This document shows, piece by piece, positions 39,298-52,900 of a DNA stretch of 64,000 nt. The notes below the pieces were generated by a model, which did not search any database, was not told where the DNA came from, and saw nothing but the letters and a program-made list of their open reading frames with translations. The stretch spans positions 88,062,520 to 88,126,519 of the forward strand of contig NC_059471.1 in NCBI RefSeq assembly GCF_018139145.2, read 5' to 3'. This DNA comes from Gymnogyps californianus. Its lineage: Eukaryota; Chordata; Aves; Accipitriformes; Cathartidae. The position numbers and the translations under genes are program-made. How positions within the stretch are numbered: position 1 is the first letter of the stretch; the number at the start of each line of letters is the position of its first letter.

Positions 39298-40180
39298 CAA
39301 AATCATAGATTGGTTGAGGTTGGAAGGCAGATCATCCAGGCCAACCCTGTGCTCAGAGCAGGGTCAGCAAGAGACAGTTGCTCAGGGCTGTGTCCAGTCA
39401 GGTTTTGAATATCTCCAAGGATGGAGACTCCACAACCTTTCTGGGAAACCTGTGCCAGTATTGGATCACCCTCACAGTAAAAAAATAAAAAAAATAAAAA
39501 TTATTCTTATGTTTAAATAGAATTTCCTCTATTTCAGTTTGTGCCTCCCGTCCTGTCACTGGGCACCAATGAGAAGAGTCTGGCTCCATCTTTTTTATGC
39601 CCCCCATCAGGTATTTAGACACAGTGATGAGGTCCACCCTGAGCCTCCTCTTCTCTGGGCTGAGCATACCCAGCTCTCTCAGCCTCTCCTCGTATGTCAG
39701 ACACTCCAGCCCCTTAATCATCTTCATGGCCCTTTGCTGGATTCTCTCCAATATGTCCATGTCTCTCTTGTACTGGGGAGCCCAGAACTGGACCCAGCAC
39801 TCCAGGTGTGTCTCACCAGTGCTGAGTAGAGGGGAAGGATCACATCCCTCAACCTGCTGGCAATACTTTGCCTAATGACGCCCAGGGCACCATTCACCTT
39901 CTTTGCCGCAAGGGCACATTGCTGGCTCATGTTCAACTTGGTGTCCACCAGGACCCGTAGGTCCTTTACTGCAAACCTGCTTTCCAGCCAGCGTGTACTG
40001 GTGCCTGGGGTTATTCCTCCCCAGGGGCAGAACTTGGCCTTTCCCTTTGCTGAATTTCGTGAGGTTCCTGTCAGCTCATTTCTCCAACCTGTTGCGGTCC
40101 CTCTGAACGGCAGCGCAACCATCCTGCTCCCAGTTTTGTAGTGTCTGCAAACTGGCTACACTTGGATACAGATGCCCCCT
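39298..40180 (-). mobile_element. CR1 LINE, 3' half of ORF2, frameshifted
   Basis: A minus-strand CR1 copy of nearly 900 bases. Read on the minus strand from about 40122 it encodes [19 protein letters not shown], then [15 protein letters not shown] and [11 protein letters not shown], which is the end of the CR1 reverse-transcriptase ORF2. The frame is then lost, and reading resumes in another frame from about 39760 ([32 protein letters not shown]). At least one frameshift is therefore present. The 3' UTR (TTGGTTGAGGTTGGAAGG on the + strand) marks its end near 39298. An A/T insertion at 39477-39500 further breaks the frame. It is a dead copy. Confidence 0.93.
39477..39500. repeat. A-rich expansion inside the CR1 copy
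   Basis: A run of A residues broken by single T residues (AAAAAAATAAAAAAAATAAA type) sits where the CR1 consensus has only a short A run. It appears to be a microsatellite grown inside the LINE after insertion. Confidence 0.7.
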
Positions 40181-42869
40181 TCTTGAAGCAGTTTCAATTT
40201 AATCAGTCAATCACCTGAAAGCACTGAAAAATCTCTCTCTGCGTAGAAGAGCAGTATTTACCTGTCTTTTAGCAGAAACGCATGAGTTTTGCCTAGGGGC
40301 ACTTTTTCCTATAAAGTTCAACATTAAAAGAAGCTGTGCTACTATAAAACCTGTATCAACAGATTTAATAAAAGATACCATCTCTCCCTAAACTGTCACA
40401 TCTCTTATTAGACCCAAATGGTCACTACTAGTACTACTGCTGTTGCTACTATAAAATTTCAATCTTCTTATTTGGGCTTTAAGAGTAGGTTTTACAGATT
40501 CTTTACCAGTAGTTAAAAACCCCTGCCTCTTACCTCTGTATACTTGAATAGATTGCCTCATACATTCTGTTAAACTATTATTAATCACATTTAGTACCTG
40601 AAGATTTAAGGCTTCATTTGAGAGATCCATATAGAGAGTAAAGAGGTACACACTGTTGGAGGGGCACATTGCTGAGCTGTCTACTTCTTCCATTAATCAA
40701 GGCACTGAAGGAAAGATCTCCACCAATACAGCTACACCAGTTCTCACCAGGCAACGATCTCCCTTTAACATCTGAAAAGCATTTCTTATTTAACAATGCC
40801 AGATAATTAAATAATCAGAGAAGCATATGTCTATGGAGAATCAGAGAAGTATATGCCTATGAAGATTGTTCAGTCCCAGGCACAAGTGTGAGAATGTTTT
40901 TTTTCCTCTAATTAGTATTGAAGCTAATTTCCTCCTTAACTCTTTGTCTTACTGCTCATTTGAATTTCTCAGAAGCATTCATTTTGACTCTAAGAAAAGG
41001 TGCGTTTCAAATACTTGCACCTTTGCTAATGTTTGGATTAGATCTCCTCACAGAGCAAAGCGTTCCCCAGGACGGCTCTGCTTAGCAGGACACGGGGCTT
41101 GGTATTTGTGTGAATCAATCCAGACCATTTCAGGGTCACTTTTAGCAAAGGAAAGCCTGCCTGTTAAGACCAGATAAGAGTGAGGTCATTGATTTATTTT
41201 TCCCTCATTATCTGGCAAGGTTTCAGTTGAAGCCTAAACTCATTATCTCTGTGGAAATACAAACATAAGTTGGTCCCTTGAAGCATGTTAATTTAGTTTG
41301 AAAACAGTTAGGGAGTTACCTTCTGAATTCAATTAGCTAATAACTCCTGATGGGTAAAGGTCATAGAAGATCAAGGCACTGTGCTGGTTTAAGTTAAATG
41401 CAATTCCAGGTAATATCAGAGCAGCACTTTTCCCCTTCCTACTGAATCATGGCTACAGCTTCTGGCCACCATCTCCAAATTCTCCATCAATAAGAGAGAC
41501 AAATTTATGCCAGAAAGGAACACCTTCAGGGATGAGAACAGCAGCAGTACCTTTGAGCCACAGCTCCTTCAAAGTCTTCCCTTTGTACAGGAAGGAAATC
41601 AGCAGGGGAAGATCTTGCCCCTTCCAACCACACTAAATAAAGCCCCTCTACTCACCTACGTTAATCAGAATAATGTGTACATTAAAATTCAAATCCCTCT
41701 CTGCAGCAAGGTTGCAGCCAAATGCAGGATCCATTTTCTATTCCCAGATGTAGAGACGTTTCTTACAAGGACTCATGCCATAGGAGAGCCTGTGTTTCTG
41801 CAGAAGATATGACACTTCTGGATCACTCATGGGCCACCAGCCACAGAGGCTGTTACAGGCTGGGCTGAGAAAACATTTCCAGCTTAACGGCCAAGTTAGA
41901 AAATAACACTATGATAGAAACACTGACAGGCTTGATCACAGTATAATAACTGTTGGTATCACTATAATGGAGGGGAAGTAAACGGTGCAAGGGCAGCACA
42001 TTGTAATTGTTCTCTCAAGGAAACGCTGGGCTCTGAACTACCCTGGGCAATCACAAGCTACAAGCAGCTCCCTCTTAGAGAAACAATTTTTCGTGTTACA
42101 ATGTGAAAGCAAATTTCTTGCCAGTATTACCTCAGGTCATTAGCTGGATTGTAATTCTTGTGTTTTTCCAAACTGATTTCCACCATAATTTGATTTTGAG
42201 CACCTGATTAAATTTACCCTCCCTGAAGAAACAGACATTCAATTTAACTCCAGCTCGACATTATCCTCATACCAAAATACAGTTCTCATGGTTGCACTTT
42301 TAGCTATAGAGTAATTTTGTCACTGTTTTAAAGTGGCATTCTCTAACCAATGACAATATATCGGCTTGCTCCTGCACATCCGTGTTATACACAAGCTCAG
42401 AAAGCAGAACAATAAACTGTACAATGCAAAAGGTGGAGCAATAACTCTTCAGAGCACTACAAAACATTGAATTACAGGATGAGGAAAGCCATGTATCATG
42501 CATTACTCAACACACTTGACCTTTCCCAAGTGACTGTTCATCCCACCAAGATGCACCACGGGATAATGTGCAAGGTGCAGCACCGGTATTCATTTTACTT
42601 CCTCATGCCACAAGGAACGGAACTCAATACTCAAAAGCATGGGTGTCTCTTTGGTTCATTACAGTAGTCCTCAGGGCTCTCCCCTCCTCAGGTGGCTGGA
42701 TCAATGCAACCTTCTGGGTACTTTCTCTTCCGAGACTCCGAGTGGACATTTAGGCTAGGTCTAAATTCTTTAAGTAGAGATCAAGCCTCGGGACCCTGTG
42801 GGTCTCTGGGGTATTTTATGTGCCTTTCTCCCAGACTGATTCCTTATAAAAACATTATGCAGAAGAATT
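40181..42869. other. Intergenic sequence, no gene recognised
   Basis: Apart from a 26-bp tandem duplication at 40.8 kb, nothing recognisable was found. Short open frames are present on both strands but have no coding features. Confidence 0.5.
40813..40864. repeat. Two-copy 26-bp tandem repeat
   Basis: AATCAGAGAAGCATATGTCT at 40813 is repeated 26 bases later as AATCAGAGAAGTATATGCCT, each followed by ATGGAG or ATGAAG. Three substitutions separate the copies, so the duplication is older than the one at 12.6 kb. Confidence 0.85.
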
Positions 42870-44250
42870 ATATCAGATCAGATCAAAGGTCCATTTAGTC
42901 CAGTATCCCGCCGCTGACAGGAGCCAGCAGTAGATACCAAGGGAAACAATTTTAAACAGGCATTTAACAATTTAACAGGTGTTTTCTCCACTCTCTCCTC
43001 CCCACATCCAGCAACCTGCCACGCAGGCAGTTCCTCAGGCAGGAGTGTCATCTTGCTGCCTAATAGCCCCTGATGGATTTTTTTTCCCATTAATTCTTCT
43101 GATCGGTTTTGAGCCCGTCTAACCTCTTGACACCCGCCAGATACTGTGAGACTGGTTCCGGTTTAATCGCACACCGCAAGGACCAAGTGGTTTGCTGTTG
43201 TTTGCTTAAGCCACTATCCAGTAATTCCACCTGATGTCCCTTGTTCTTGTTCTGGGAGAAACGCAAATAATCATTTGCTACTTATTTTCTCCATGCCACT
43301 CATGATTTTAAACACCACTATTGCATGCCTTTCTACCTTCTCTTTTCTTGTCTGAAGAGTCTATTTAATCAATCTCAATTCAGAAGCCGTTCTCTGTTTC
43401 TGAAAACCCTTGTCAGGTTTCTCTGTCCCTTTCGGGCTCTGCTATACCTTTTCTTAGACGGGGAGACCACAACGGCGCACAGTAATCAAGAGGTGAATGC
43501 ACAGCAAAATGATTATTTTGTTTTCTGTGTCTTCCCTAGCAATTTCTGACAATCTATTTGCTTTTTTGAGCATTGCTCTGCCCTCAGCCAACATTTCATA
43601 GAATTACTGACAGCCACTCTGAGCTCTCTTCCCTGAGCAGTAAGAGGTAGTTTAAAGCCCATCTTCAGCATCATACAGTCGGGTTTATTTTTTCCCATGT
43701 GCAGTATTTTGTGCTTATTGGCACAAAACGCGGGCTGCTATTTTACTGCAATGCCACTCAGGAGCATGAGATTCTTCCATGTTTTTAAAAGTAGATTTTT
43801 ATTTTTCCTATCCTGAATAACTCAGTTAAAGAAACATTCAGCACATCACTATTCAGCACATTTTCCAGACCACTTATGAATATGCTAGACATCACAGATA
43901 TTAGTGCAGATCCCTGTGGGATTCCACTTGTTATCTCCCACTGAAATACCTGACTGCCTATTCCTACCCCTCACATCAGTTCCAGAGGGGATCTTTCCTT
44001 TCATCCTGCTACAGTTTTGCTTCTTTAGGATCTTCCGACTGAGGAGCTTATCAAAAGCTTTTGGAAAATCTGAGCACACTGTACCAACCAAATCACCCTA
44101 ATCCACACGCATGTCAGTGCTTCAGATGAACAGCAGCGTATTTCTCTCAGACACGATTTCTCTCGACAAAAGCCACATTGACACCTTTCCAAAGTCCTTT
44201 TAAAGATTGGTGTCAAATTGCCATTTTCCCTTTCTGTGGTCCTTTAGTAC
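42870..44250 (-). mobile_element. Ancient CR1-type LINE with reverse-transcriptase remnant
   Basis: About 1.4 kb of a strongly decayed CR1 in minus orientation. On the + strand it starts with the antisense 3' tail (GATCAAAGGTCCATTTAGTC, CAGTATCCCGCCGCTGACAG). It then runs through antisense ORF2 (TGTCCCTTGTTCTTGTTCTG; CCACTTATGAATATGCTAGA; GCAGATCCCTGTGGGATTCC; AAAAGCCACATTGACACC). On the minus strand near 44060 the peptide DFPKAFDKLLSRKILKK survives; it corresponds to the reverse-transcriptase region with the DFxKAFD motif. Many stops and frameshifts interrupt the rest. It belongs to the same older group as the copies at 15.9 and 60.8 kb. The right edge is approximate and it may extend further. 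Confidence 0.85.
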
Positions 44251-45667
44251 AGCGGATTTGGGGGGAGGGGGTGTGGGTGTTCCTGCTCTGCTCCTGAAAG
44301 TTGGCTGAATCAGAGTACGCTGCAGTTTCAATGACCAAAAGTCCCTCCAGCCCTAACTGTGCAAACGAGGCCCCGCTTGCTCTTCTGAATGACGCCAAGC
44401 ACCGTTTCTTCTCCCGGGGATTCCCTGTTTAGCGGCTTCAACAAGCGGTCGCTCATGCTGCTTACAACAGCAGTCGCCCTCCCCATCACGATGCTTTCCC
44501 CACTAACACCCCTATTTTTTTTCTTCAGCTGCTCGGTTCTGTGGCTTGCTTCCACTCCTTTAATGCCCTAAACACCCCCTGCAGAATCACCTTCCCCTCA
44601 GCAGCCAGACCGCTCCTGCAGCCAGGCTGCACTTCCCTTGTGAACTCAGGCCCTTCTGGAGCTCACCCGGAGGGCCGGGGATCTGCTTTCGTAGGGGTGA
44701 GGCCCCTGCCTTTCTCCCCCACATTCAGCCACCCCTGATGAACATTACATGATAGAGCTGTCTTTTAAGAAGGGTTGACAAAAGCCCAGTTTACAATTCA
44801 TATGGGTTGCCCAGTGATGAACATTTTGAACCCACACAACCATACTGGCCCTTCCCTTTACAATTCTAGGTTAATCATCTTAGTGTTATGGCTACTTATC
44901 TAAAGCCTGAGACATTAATTAAATTAATGCCAGTGGCAGAGTTCCTCTAATAACATCGAGCTGTTTGTCAACAGATCTGGTAGTTATTCCAAATTGTTGT
45001 GGTTATTCCAAATAAAATTTAACTATGCAAACACACTTGGTTCTTTCTAATATTACTTATTTTTGTAACAACGGGCTTATTCTTATCTTATTCTTGTCCC
45101 TTTTCAGATTTTTCATTCAATGCCTTGAAAAATATAATCATGCAAGTTTCAGTGGCAACTTAGCTTTTCAGAATACATCACAAGTTCTTAGAGCTTTAGA
45201 CATACCACCAGTAAAAAATCCACCAGGATCTTAGGCACTGCTTTGCATGTATGAGGTGCTATCTGTAAAAGAATTCAATCAGAAAATTCATTACGCAATG
45301 TGAGAAATGGCCCAGAACCTCCAGTCTAGTGTACGCAGAAGTTTATGAAGTGGTGTAAAGGGAAGATTGTTTCCAGAAGGCATCAGACAGATAAGATAGC
45401 AAAGATAGAGACTTCCAGACAAGAAATCGGAAAACAGACCACACAGCGATGCCCAAAAATATGCCATTATAATTCAAGATACCAATGCTCTAGTTAACAG
45501 GTAGATCTGTATCCACTCATGTGAAGCAAGACTGGGGATTAAAAATGTTCCTGTCTCTGAAAACAGATATTATGAGGTATGTTAATATTAATGGAGTGTT
45601 CTCCACTGAAGAGGTAAAACCTTCCAGTGGAAGAAAAATAATTAATTTGAGTTTTCTCACCAACACA

Positions 45668-45698
45668 CGTATGTGTCTGTGTGTGTACGTGTACGTAA
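45668..45698. repeat. (TG)n/(TACG)n microsatellite
   Basis: A short interrupted run with GTGTGTGT and GTACGTGTACGT units. It is simple sequence. Confidence 0.75.
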
Positions 45699-48600
45699 AG
45701 ACGGCCACATGAGCTCACGGAGCATTGTGAAAACACATGCTTTGAGCTTCGCAGTATTTTTAGAATTGAAAGGTGAAACAGGTAAGGTGGCACTACTTTC
45801 CTGTTGTGAAACACCCTCAAACGTTTCATTTCAGATGAAACGTCTTTTGGACAGGACCATTTATGTCACTGGGGCTACAGTAAGTACCACTAGGCAGTAA
45901 GCGGTATTGTTTACTGCAAAATTTAGTGTACAAAAAAGTCTCCTTCCACAGCACTCCAGAAGCCAGGAGGACACATGTATAATGAATATTTCAGTACTTA
46001 GCACTCATAAAGAAAGGAAAATCCAGCAGCGTTAGATCCCAAACCCAACCACATTAGGACAATCACTGCACAGAAGCAGAGTTTGAATGAACAGTTTCCA
46101 ACTAATTAAAACCTAACAACCATAGCAATGTTTCCAGCTCTGCATGCTTCACTAATGCTTCATTTTTTCCATTAACATTCATTTCGTATCATATTTTAGC
46201 AACATTTGTGTCTCTTGATACATTGCTGATGCCCAGACTCAGTTCAGCTTCCTCAAGCCTTTATTCCACGCTAATTCCCTCGGGCGCCTGAGTGAACCTT
46301 TCAGAGATGACATTCCTCCAAACCCAGGCCTGGCCCAGCTGTTTTGAGGTATTTAACCAGGGCAGTGGGGTCCATTGGGCAGAGTGGAAGCAGAGTAACG
46401 CCAGACTCCTCCCGGTGATGCCTGCAATCGCCTTTTCTCCAACCAGCCTCTGAAAATGGCCCTGACCCTGCTCCATCTCCCAGCAGCCGTTGCCTGCTGG
46501 GGAAGGGAGGGTGGAAGGAGCTGCCGGCCTCTCCCTCAGCCAGCCCACGGCAGGACAAGCCTGCAGGCGCAGCAGAGGCTAAGCGGCTGCACGGACCCCC
46601 ATGCACTCTGCCCTTACAGCCACCTTGCATAAAAGACCAAATCTGACCCATGGCAAAAGGAGGAGACTCCTCCAGGTTCTTCTGCCTTCGGCTGCCCAAA
46701 GGCTGGGCACAGTTCTTCAGAAGCATCACAATATTTGCTTATTTTCCCAAAGTCCCTCCTTCGGAAGTCTCACTATTACATGAAAACTCATCTTTCATTT
46801 AAAGCAAACAACGGTTTTGGGCCTCCATGGAAGCCCAGACATGTGAACCCTACCTGCCCACAAGGAACCAGACAGGTCCAAAGATCTCCAAGTCTGTTAC
46901 CGTTACTGCTTCCCATCTCCCAACCTTTTAGCACCCAGATTTGGCAACACTGCACAAAAGCTTAAGGCATGGGTCTCATCATTTCCTTTCTTCCAGGCTT
47001 GGGGCTGTTATGTGCCACTGGGGGTGAGGAAAGGGCACAGTGTCGGTCCAGTGACTTCCCCCGCTGGTCTGCCGAGAAGCAGGTCGCTGCTGCCCAGCAA
47101 AGCTCATGCTCTTCAGCTGGGGGAGCACTGCCGTCACCGACAGCAGGCTTCACACCAGAGACGTTCAGGCTAAAAGCAAAATCTTTACAGCTTCCAAAAA
47201 ACAGCCAGCCCCTATAGCTACAGACAGGGCAGACTCATGTTTTCTTTGAGTGGGTGCAGAAGGATTTAGCACATTTACTGACCAGGCTATACGTTCTGTC
47301 ATCTGGAGGCTTCTGCTTGCTCTTTATTTGTAATTTTTCAAAAAAAAACCCTTGGTGAGGAAGGACATACCCTGGGTTGCTGGTGACAGTCTTTTCCCTC
47401 CCTCCCGCAATAACACCCCACAGCGGCTCTCCTGCCGTTATCAGAAGCGCCCAGGAGCACCGAGATGGGAACGTGGATGCGCTGAAGCATGAAGCGGCAT
47501 GGGATTATAATAAGCTACTGACCCTTGACAAATAATTTGGTAAATATAAACAGCAGTTACCTACAGTGAGCTATTCAAACATGCCCAGGCGCCAGGCACA
47601 GCAAGCGGGTGATTTGCAAGGCGTACTGCCACTGCCTGGGGAGGCACCGAGCACAAAGCCCGTGGCACAGCCAAGCCCGTTCAGTATCGATGCCAACTTG
47701 CCACAGCTGTTTCTGGCTGTGCCCGTGGATCTCCAGTAAGCAAACTGACCTTAAGGGTAATAAAAATGAAATCACCGAAGAGATGATGTCAGGTATTTTT
47801 AATGAGGCGTTTTTAAAATGAATTATTCCTTGCTAAACAGTAAGAGGCTCCAGTCTGTGGGTAACGTGGCTGCAGACTCACCCGGACGAAAAGCGTCACG
47901 TCAGCCCTCTGCGAAATGGCAGCAAATGTTGCAAATGACCTTGAAGACTGCTCTCCTACAGGATGATCAGGAGATATGGAATCTGACTTTTCCTTTTTTT
48001 TAAAGTGCTGCTTGTTTCATTTCCATTAAAAATACCATCTGGCAGAAATCTTATCTCAGAAATCAACACCCAGGTCTAAGAGAGGAACTCTGCCCCACAA
48101 ACTATTCTGTGTTATCAGCTTTCTTAACTGGGAACTTCAGCTCACTCAGCCAACTTTTTGTAACAACTATTTCTAAGCCTAGGCCTGAGGAATAATTCCG
48201 TAACAGCTAGCTGTGCAGCAGGTCAACACATTATTTTGTTTATCTCAGCAATACTTACCATCTTCAAAATCTTGGAAAGTTTTAAAATCTTTTTAAAAAT
48301 AGGGGAAATAATTATTTAGCAGTGCCTCGCACCCAGTGAATGGCAGAGATGACACAAATTTTGACAAGACAGCTGCAGCTCTGGAGCAGTTCGGACATAC
48401 CCACCCCCACGTCCGGGGACAGGCTTTGCTGCCTCAAACCACTCCGGGAGCAGCCCTTAGCATTAACGGGAACTGTGCACGTGCAGAACTGCTATTTTGT
48501 TTTCAGATTATCTGATGGCATAAACCAACCCATTCCCTTTTTTACCACTTTAGGCTCCATACTGAAGGAAACAGTCATAGTATTTCGGTTTTCACTCTTG

Positions 48601-49878
48601 TATTGCAATTTAAGTGCGTAAGTTGCATACCATGCTTTATTTTAGGCTTCGAGAGCAGCAGATACAAGAAAATCAGCTGCACTCAACTGTAGCAAGTATT
48701 AGTATCTTCTAAACACTTTCCTCCATATTTGGTTCTGTAATGGTGAATGAGATTGTAGGGTATAAACATATAAATGCTTTGCACATAGGTAGTATACTTT
48801 AAGTGTACTATCTTGAATATAGTACCTTGAAATCCCTATGCTTTCACTTAAGAGTTTGTAAAACTTGCAAGCTTTTCTAAACTTCTAAGAATGATGCCTT
48901 TCTCAAGAAAAAGTAAGCATGCAATAATAAATAAAACTCCTAGCTATAAACGATGGGCTTTTTTTCCGTTAATTATGGCAAAACAACAGCACTCGATTTC
49001 AAGTTTAGATGTGGTAGATCAAATATTGGCTCTTGCAGAGAGGCATGGCCCCTTGGAAAGTTGACAATCCAAAGCAGAGAAGGAGCTTTGACTCAAAGAA
49101 GGGTTATGTTAGTATTGACCTAAATTAATGTACAGATTACTACCAACACAACTTGTATGCTAAATTAGACTATAGGAGCTAACTGAAGGAGATTCAAGAC
49201 ATATACCTATGGTCTGGGGAACACAAATACTAGATCTATTTCACTTCCAACGACTAAGAAATTTTGCTTTGCAAGGAAACCTCTAGATCCTTGCATTAGA
49301 CCAAGCGGACAAGCTGAAATAGTTGAATCTCTGAAATGTACGCAAAATTGAATTGCAACAGGTGAGGATGTTGCCATAAAAAATGGTAAAGTCTTCATTT
49401 ATTTACAGCAATTCTAAATGGAGCATGGAGGGTTCTGAAGCAGCAGACAAGAACGAGGGCCTGTGCACTCCACTCAGCTTGGTTAAAGTAGAGATGATAG
49501 CTTTCTGGACTGCTATTTAAACTCCCAGAAAACTGTGTGTAGGTAGCAAAAAAGAAAGCAGAAACAAAAATCCAATATTGATTTCAGTACTCCGTAGTAA
49601 CCAGGTTAAAACTTACCTTCTGTTACAAATTTCCACCTCTTTCACCACGAGTTTTATTGTTGTTTTTTTCTTATTTTGTCCTCCTTTTTAAGAGACTGCT
49701 TTAGTATCCCCAGCATCTTCACTCTCAGAGGCATAATAGAGAAAACTTCTTACTGAAGAATTATACAAGGTTGATCACCTTTATTGTTGTAACAAGTTCA
49801 CAGGAACTGGGGTTGTTTATGAGTATTGAATATAGATTTCATCTGGCATTTCCTACACCTGTGGACCTTGTATTTTAG

Positions 49879-49905
49879 AAAAAAAAAAAATTAAAAAAGA
49901 AAAAG
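49879..49905. repeat. A-rich low-complexity run
   Basis: About 27 bases, nearly all A with two T and one G interruptions. No retroposon body was recognised upstream on either strand. Confidence 0.8.
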
Positions 49906-52900
49906 CGCTTTTGATACCAGATCCTCAGATTTTAGGAAATTTCAGGCACTTGGAGAGTATGTGACTTCAATATTTTTAATCGGTATAACAGCATCTTACT
50001 GCCACCTAGTGAGCAATGTAAAAGCGACTAACACATCAAGGTGCATGAATATTTCTGGTCAAAAGCTATTTTTCTCTTTCACAAGTCCAAATAGAAGAGA
50101 AAGGCAAATTTCGATACGGAACAGTGCTAGAAAATAGATAATACAAACAGCTTTTCAAGAGAAGTCTGAGGAGGGGCGGGCAGGCATAAGGACAGGAGCC
50201 AGGAATTTTTTAAGACCACGTTATCCCGGTAACGTTATTCCCGGCTGGGAATGCAGCATCCTCTCCTCCACAGATCTTGATGTGATCACCCATGCTTCAG
50301 GCAGTAGGGTCTACTTTTTCAACAACAGCTAAACATTTCATTTTCTTCCACTTAGCCCGAATGCAAGGCAGCTAGCACACCCATAAGCTTGAGCAAGGCT
50401 TTAGTGACTACCCGCAGAAGAGGCACACACAGGCATCATCAACAACCATCAGCAACATCTGTCTCTGTTCTGGTTTGAGAGGGTATGAAATTGGGTTGCC
50501 GCAGGGTTTCTTTCCATCCAGCAGGCTGCAGTGCAGGCACCTGCGAGGGCAGGACACGGCTTCGCTTTTTGTCTGAGCTGAGGTGACAAATTTTCCACCT
50601 TTTCCCAAAGGCTGACTGAGCTCGAGACTTAGACCAGAGTGCGCTAGTCTCAGTTCAGACCCGAGAAGGCAGAACCAAGGGTGGGACCCCGAGGGCAGGA
50701 GCCTGTGAACCCCCGCGAATAACACTGGCGGAGACCACTACACTTGAAACAGTGGGGTTACTGGTCTGTGGGTGAAGGTCTCTCTTGGTCAGCAACACCA
50801 GACAAAGCTAGCTAGGTTATTTTGGCTAGCAAGCTCCTAGCTGTGACGGTCTCAGGGCACGTCAGCAGCACGCTGCCAAGGGCAGGTCCAGATATCCAGC
50901 GCTGGTTTTCTGGTGCAATACCTCAACTATCCTTCATAGTCCACTGACTTGTAGAGGACAGCATATGTCCAATAGGTGTTCAGTGTTGACCTTCTCTGTC
51001 CTTACTTGTCAGTGCGACTGTCCAAAAATTGTGCTCATGCTCAGAGACATTTTGGGCACTTTCTTTGAATACATGCTTGTTAAAGGAAGAAAAAATGGGG
51101 TAGAGTGTAAACACGCTTGTAACCCACCTCCCAGGTGACAGCCAAAGGAAAACTAACGGGGCCCCGCAAGGACCACATTATTTATTAGGTCAAGAAGATG
51201 ATTTCACAGTATTTGTTTATATTCACAAACTCCTAGATTCTGTCGGCACTTACAGAGGCAGAAGAAAGCCTGGAACAGGTGGTGCTTTAGGAACCGTACT
51301 CCCCCATCGCCCAGTGACTAGCAGTATTGATCGCCCTTTTTTGCCACACTCAGCCAAACACATTAGTAACGTGCTCGGTCCTGTTCCTATCACACAGGCC
51401 CCACAGGGTTTCTGACACTGATGCCGCAAGAAGCAAAGCCGGCTGGAGGAGAAAGGGAAAGAAATGAAGCAGAACTTTTTTATGGCAGGTGTGTTTGCAG
51501 AGGAAAAACATAAATTCATCTCCAAACACTAGTGTACTCCCCAAAGGTAGGTTATGGGAATAAATATATCTATGATACCTCTACACTGCCGAGTGGCAGA
51601 TTTTAAGAAGTTTACGTTTATATTTACTCAGGCATACTGCTTCAGCTAGCTGATAATATTAGCAGCAGTTAGAAGTCAGGATGAAGTTCCTGTCAAAGCA
51701 AATGGCACCACCCAGCACTTCTCAGCCTGATACACTTTTTCTTCAAGGACCCTTGGCAGTCAGCGCACACACAGCTGATCCCACCAGTCCAGCCTTATCA
51801 AGAGCCAAAAAGGAGAAGACATCTCTAATTGGTAATTTTAATTTTGGTCATTCTGATCCAATACCACTTACAAAGCAGATGTTTTCTACTCTCCTTTCCC
51901 CAGCAAAGTTTTCTACACTATAGATTTTCTGTCATGCATGACGAGCAATGCAATACGTTTGTTAAAATGTCCCTGCAAACCATGAGGAGGATAAAACCAA
52001 CTGCTAGTTTCACCAGCGCAATATTGAACATCTGCTCCATCTGTTCCAGGAAATGGCAACAGGCATCTTGCTACAATATACTATGCTAATTTTTCCAAGA
52101 TATTTTTATATTAGGTCATTTAAATGATAGTGAGGTATTTTATTACTACAGGCAAGAACAGACAGAACGTCCATAACCATTTCTAAACTGCTTTAGTAGC
52201 CTAAATCACTCCCTGCTTCCGTAACTTTAGTGCCACCGTGGCAAGGACACCCTGCCACAATCAAGCCCTTTGCCAAAACTGAACCATCCTTGCGGGCCTC
52301 AATATGGCATGACATGCAGGAGCACAGTCTGTAACGCAGTGGAGGAAAGGAAGGATTTAAGAGCTTTCCCTTTGCACGTGGTAAACCCTACCAGCTTCAG
52401 AAGAGCTGTACAACCGGACGAATGCAGCCCAGTGTTTCTTTTATTACATATTAACAGCATCACTTAATTTCATCAATTTAAACACAAAAATCAGCATTCC
52501 GTTCAAGTATTTCATCACTGGGCAAAGAAAGAAGGCTGCTTGTGTTCTCCATTTGGACACTGAAGAGTGATATATATTCAGGTTTCATCTTGGATTTCAT
52601 TTACGAAATTTTTCATTTTTTAATCACTTGCAGAAGTCTCGATAGCACAGCAGCAGCCAGAAAGTCTTTCTTGTTGCTGTTTTGAACTCTTTTCCATGTC
52701 TATATATACTTAATCACATATGAACCTCAAATTAGTGCTATTTAACTAACATATTCTGCAGATAAAACCCATTTTTGTCCTTCAGCATTTTCTCCACTCA
52801 AAAGAGGCCTGATTCTTTTCTATTTTTACTGCATTGATTTTACTGGTTTTCCTTCTCATTTACAGGTATTTGGGAATGTCTTTCAACTGAGGGATGTTAA

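Noticed and set aside
39398..40122. Minus-strand open frames of 120 and 132 codons as host genes
   Set aside because: Their translations are CR1 ORF2 fragments split by a frameshift, so they are covered by the mobile-element call.
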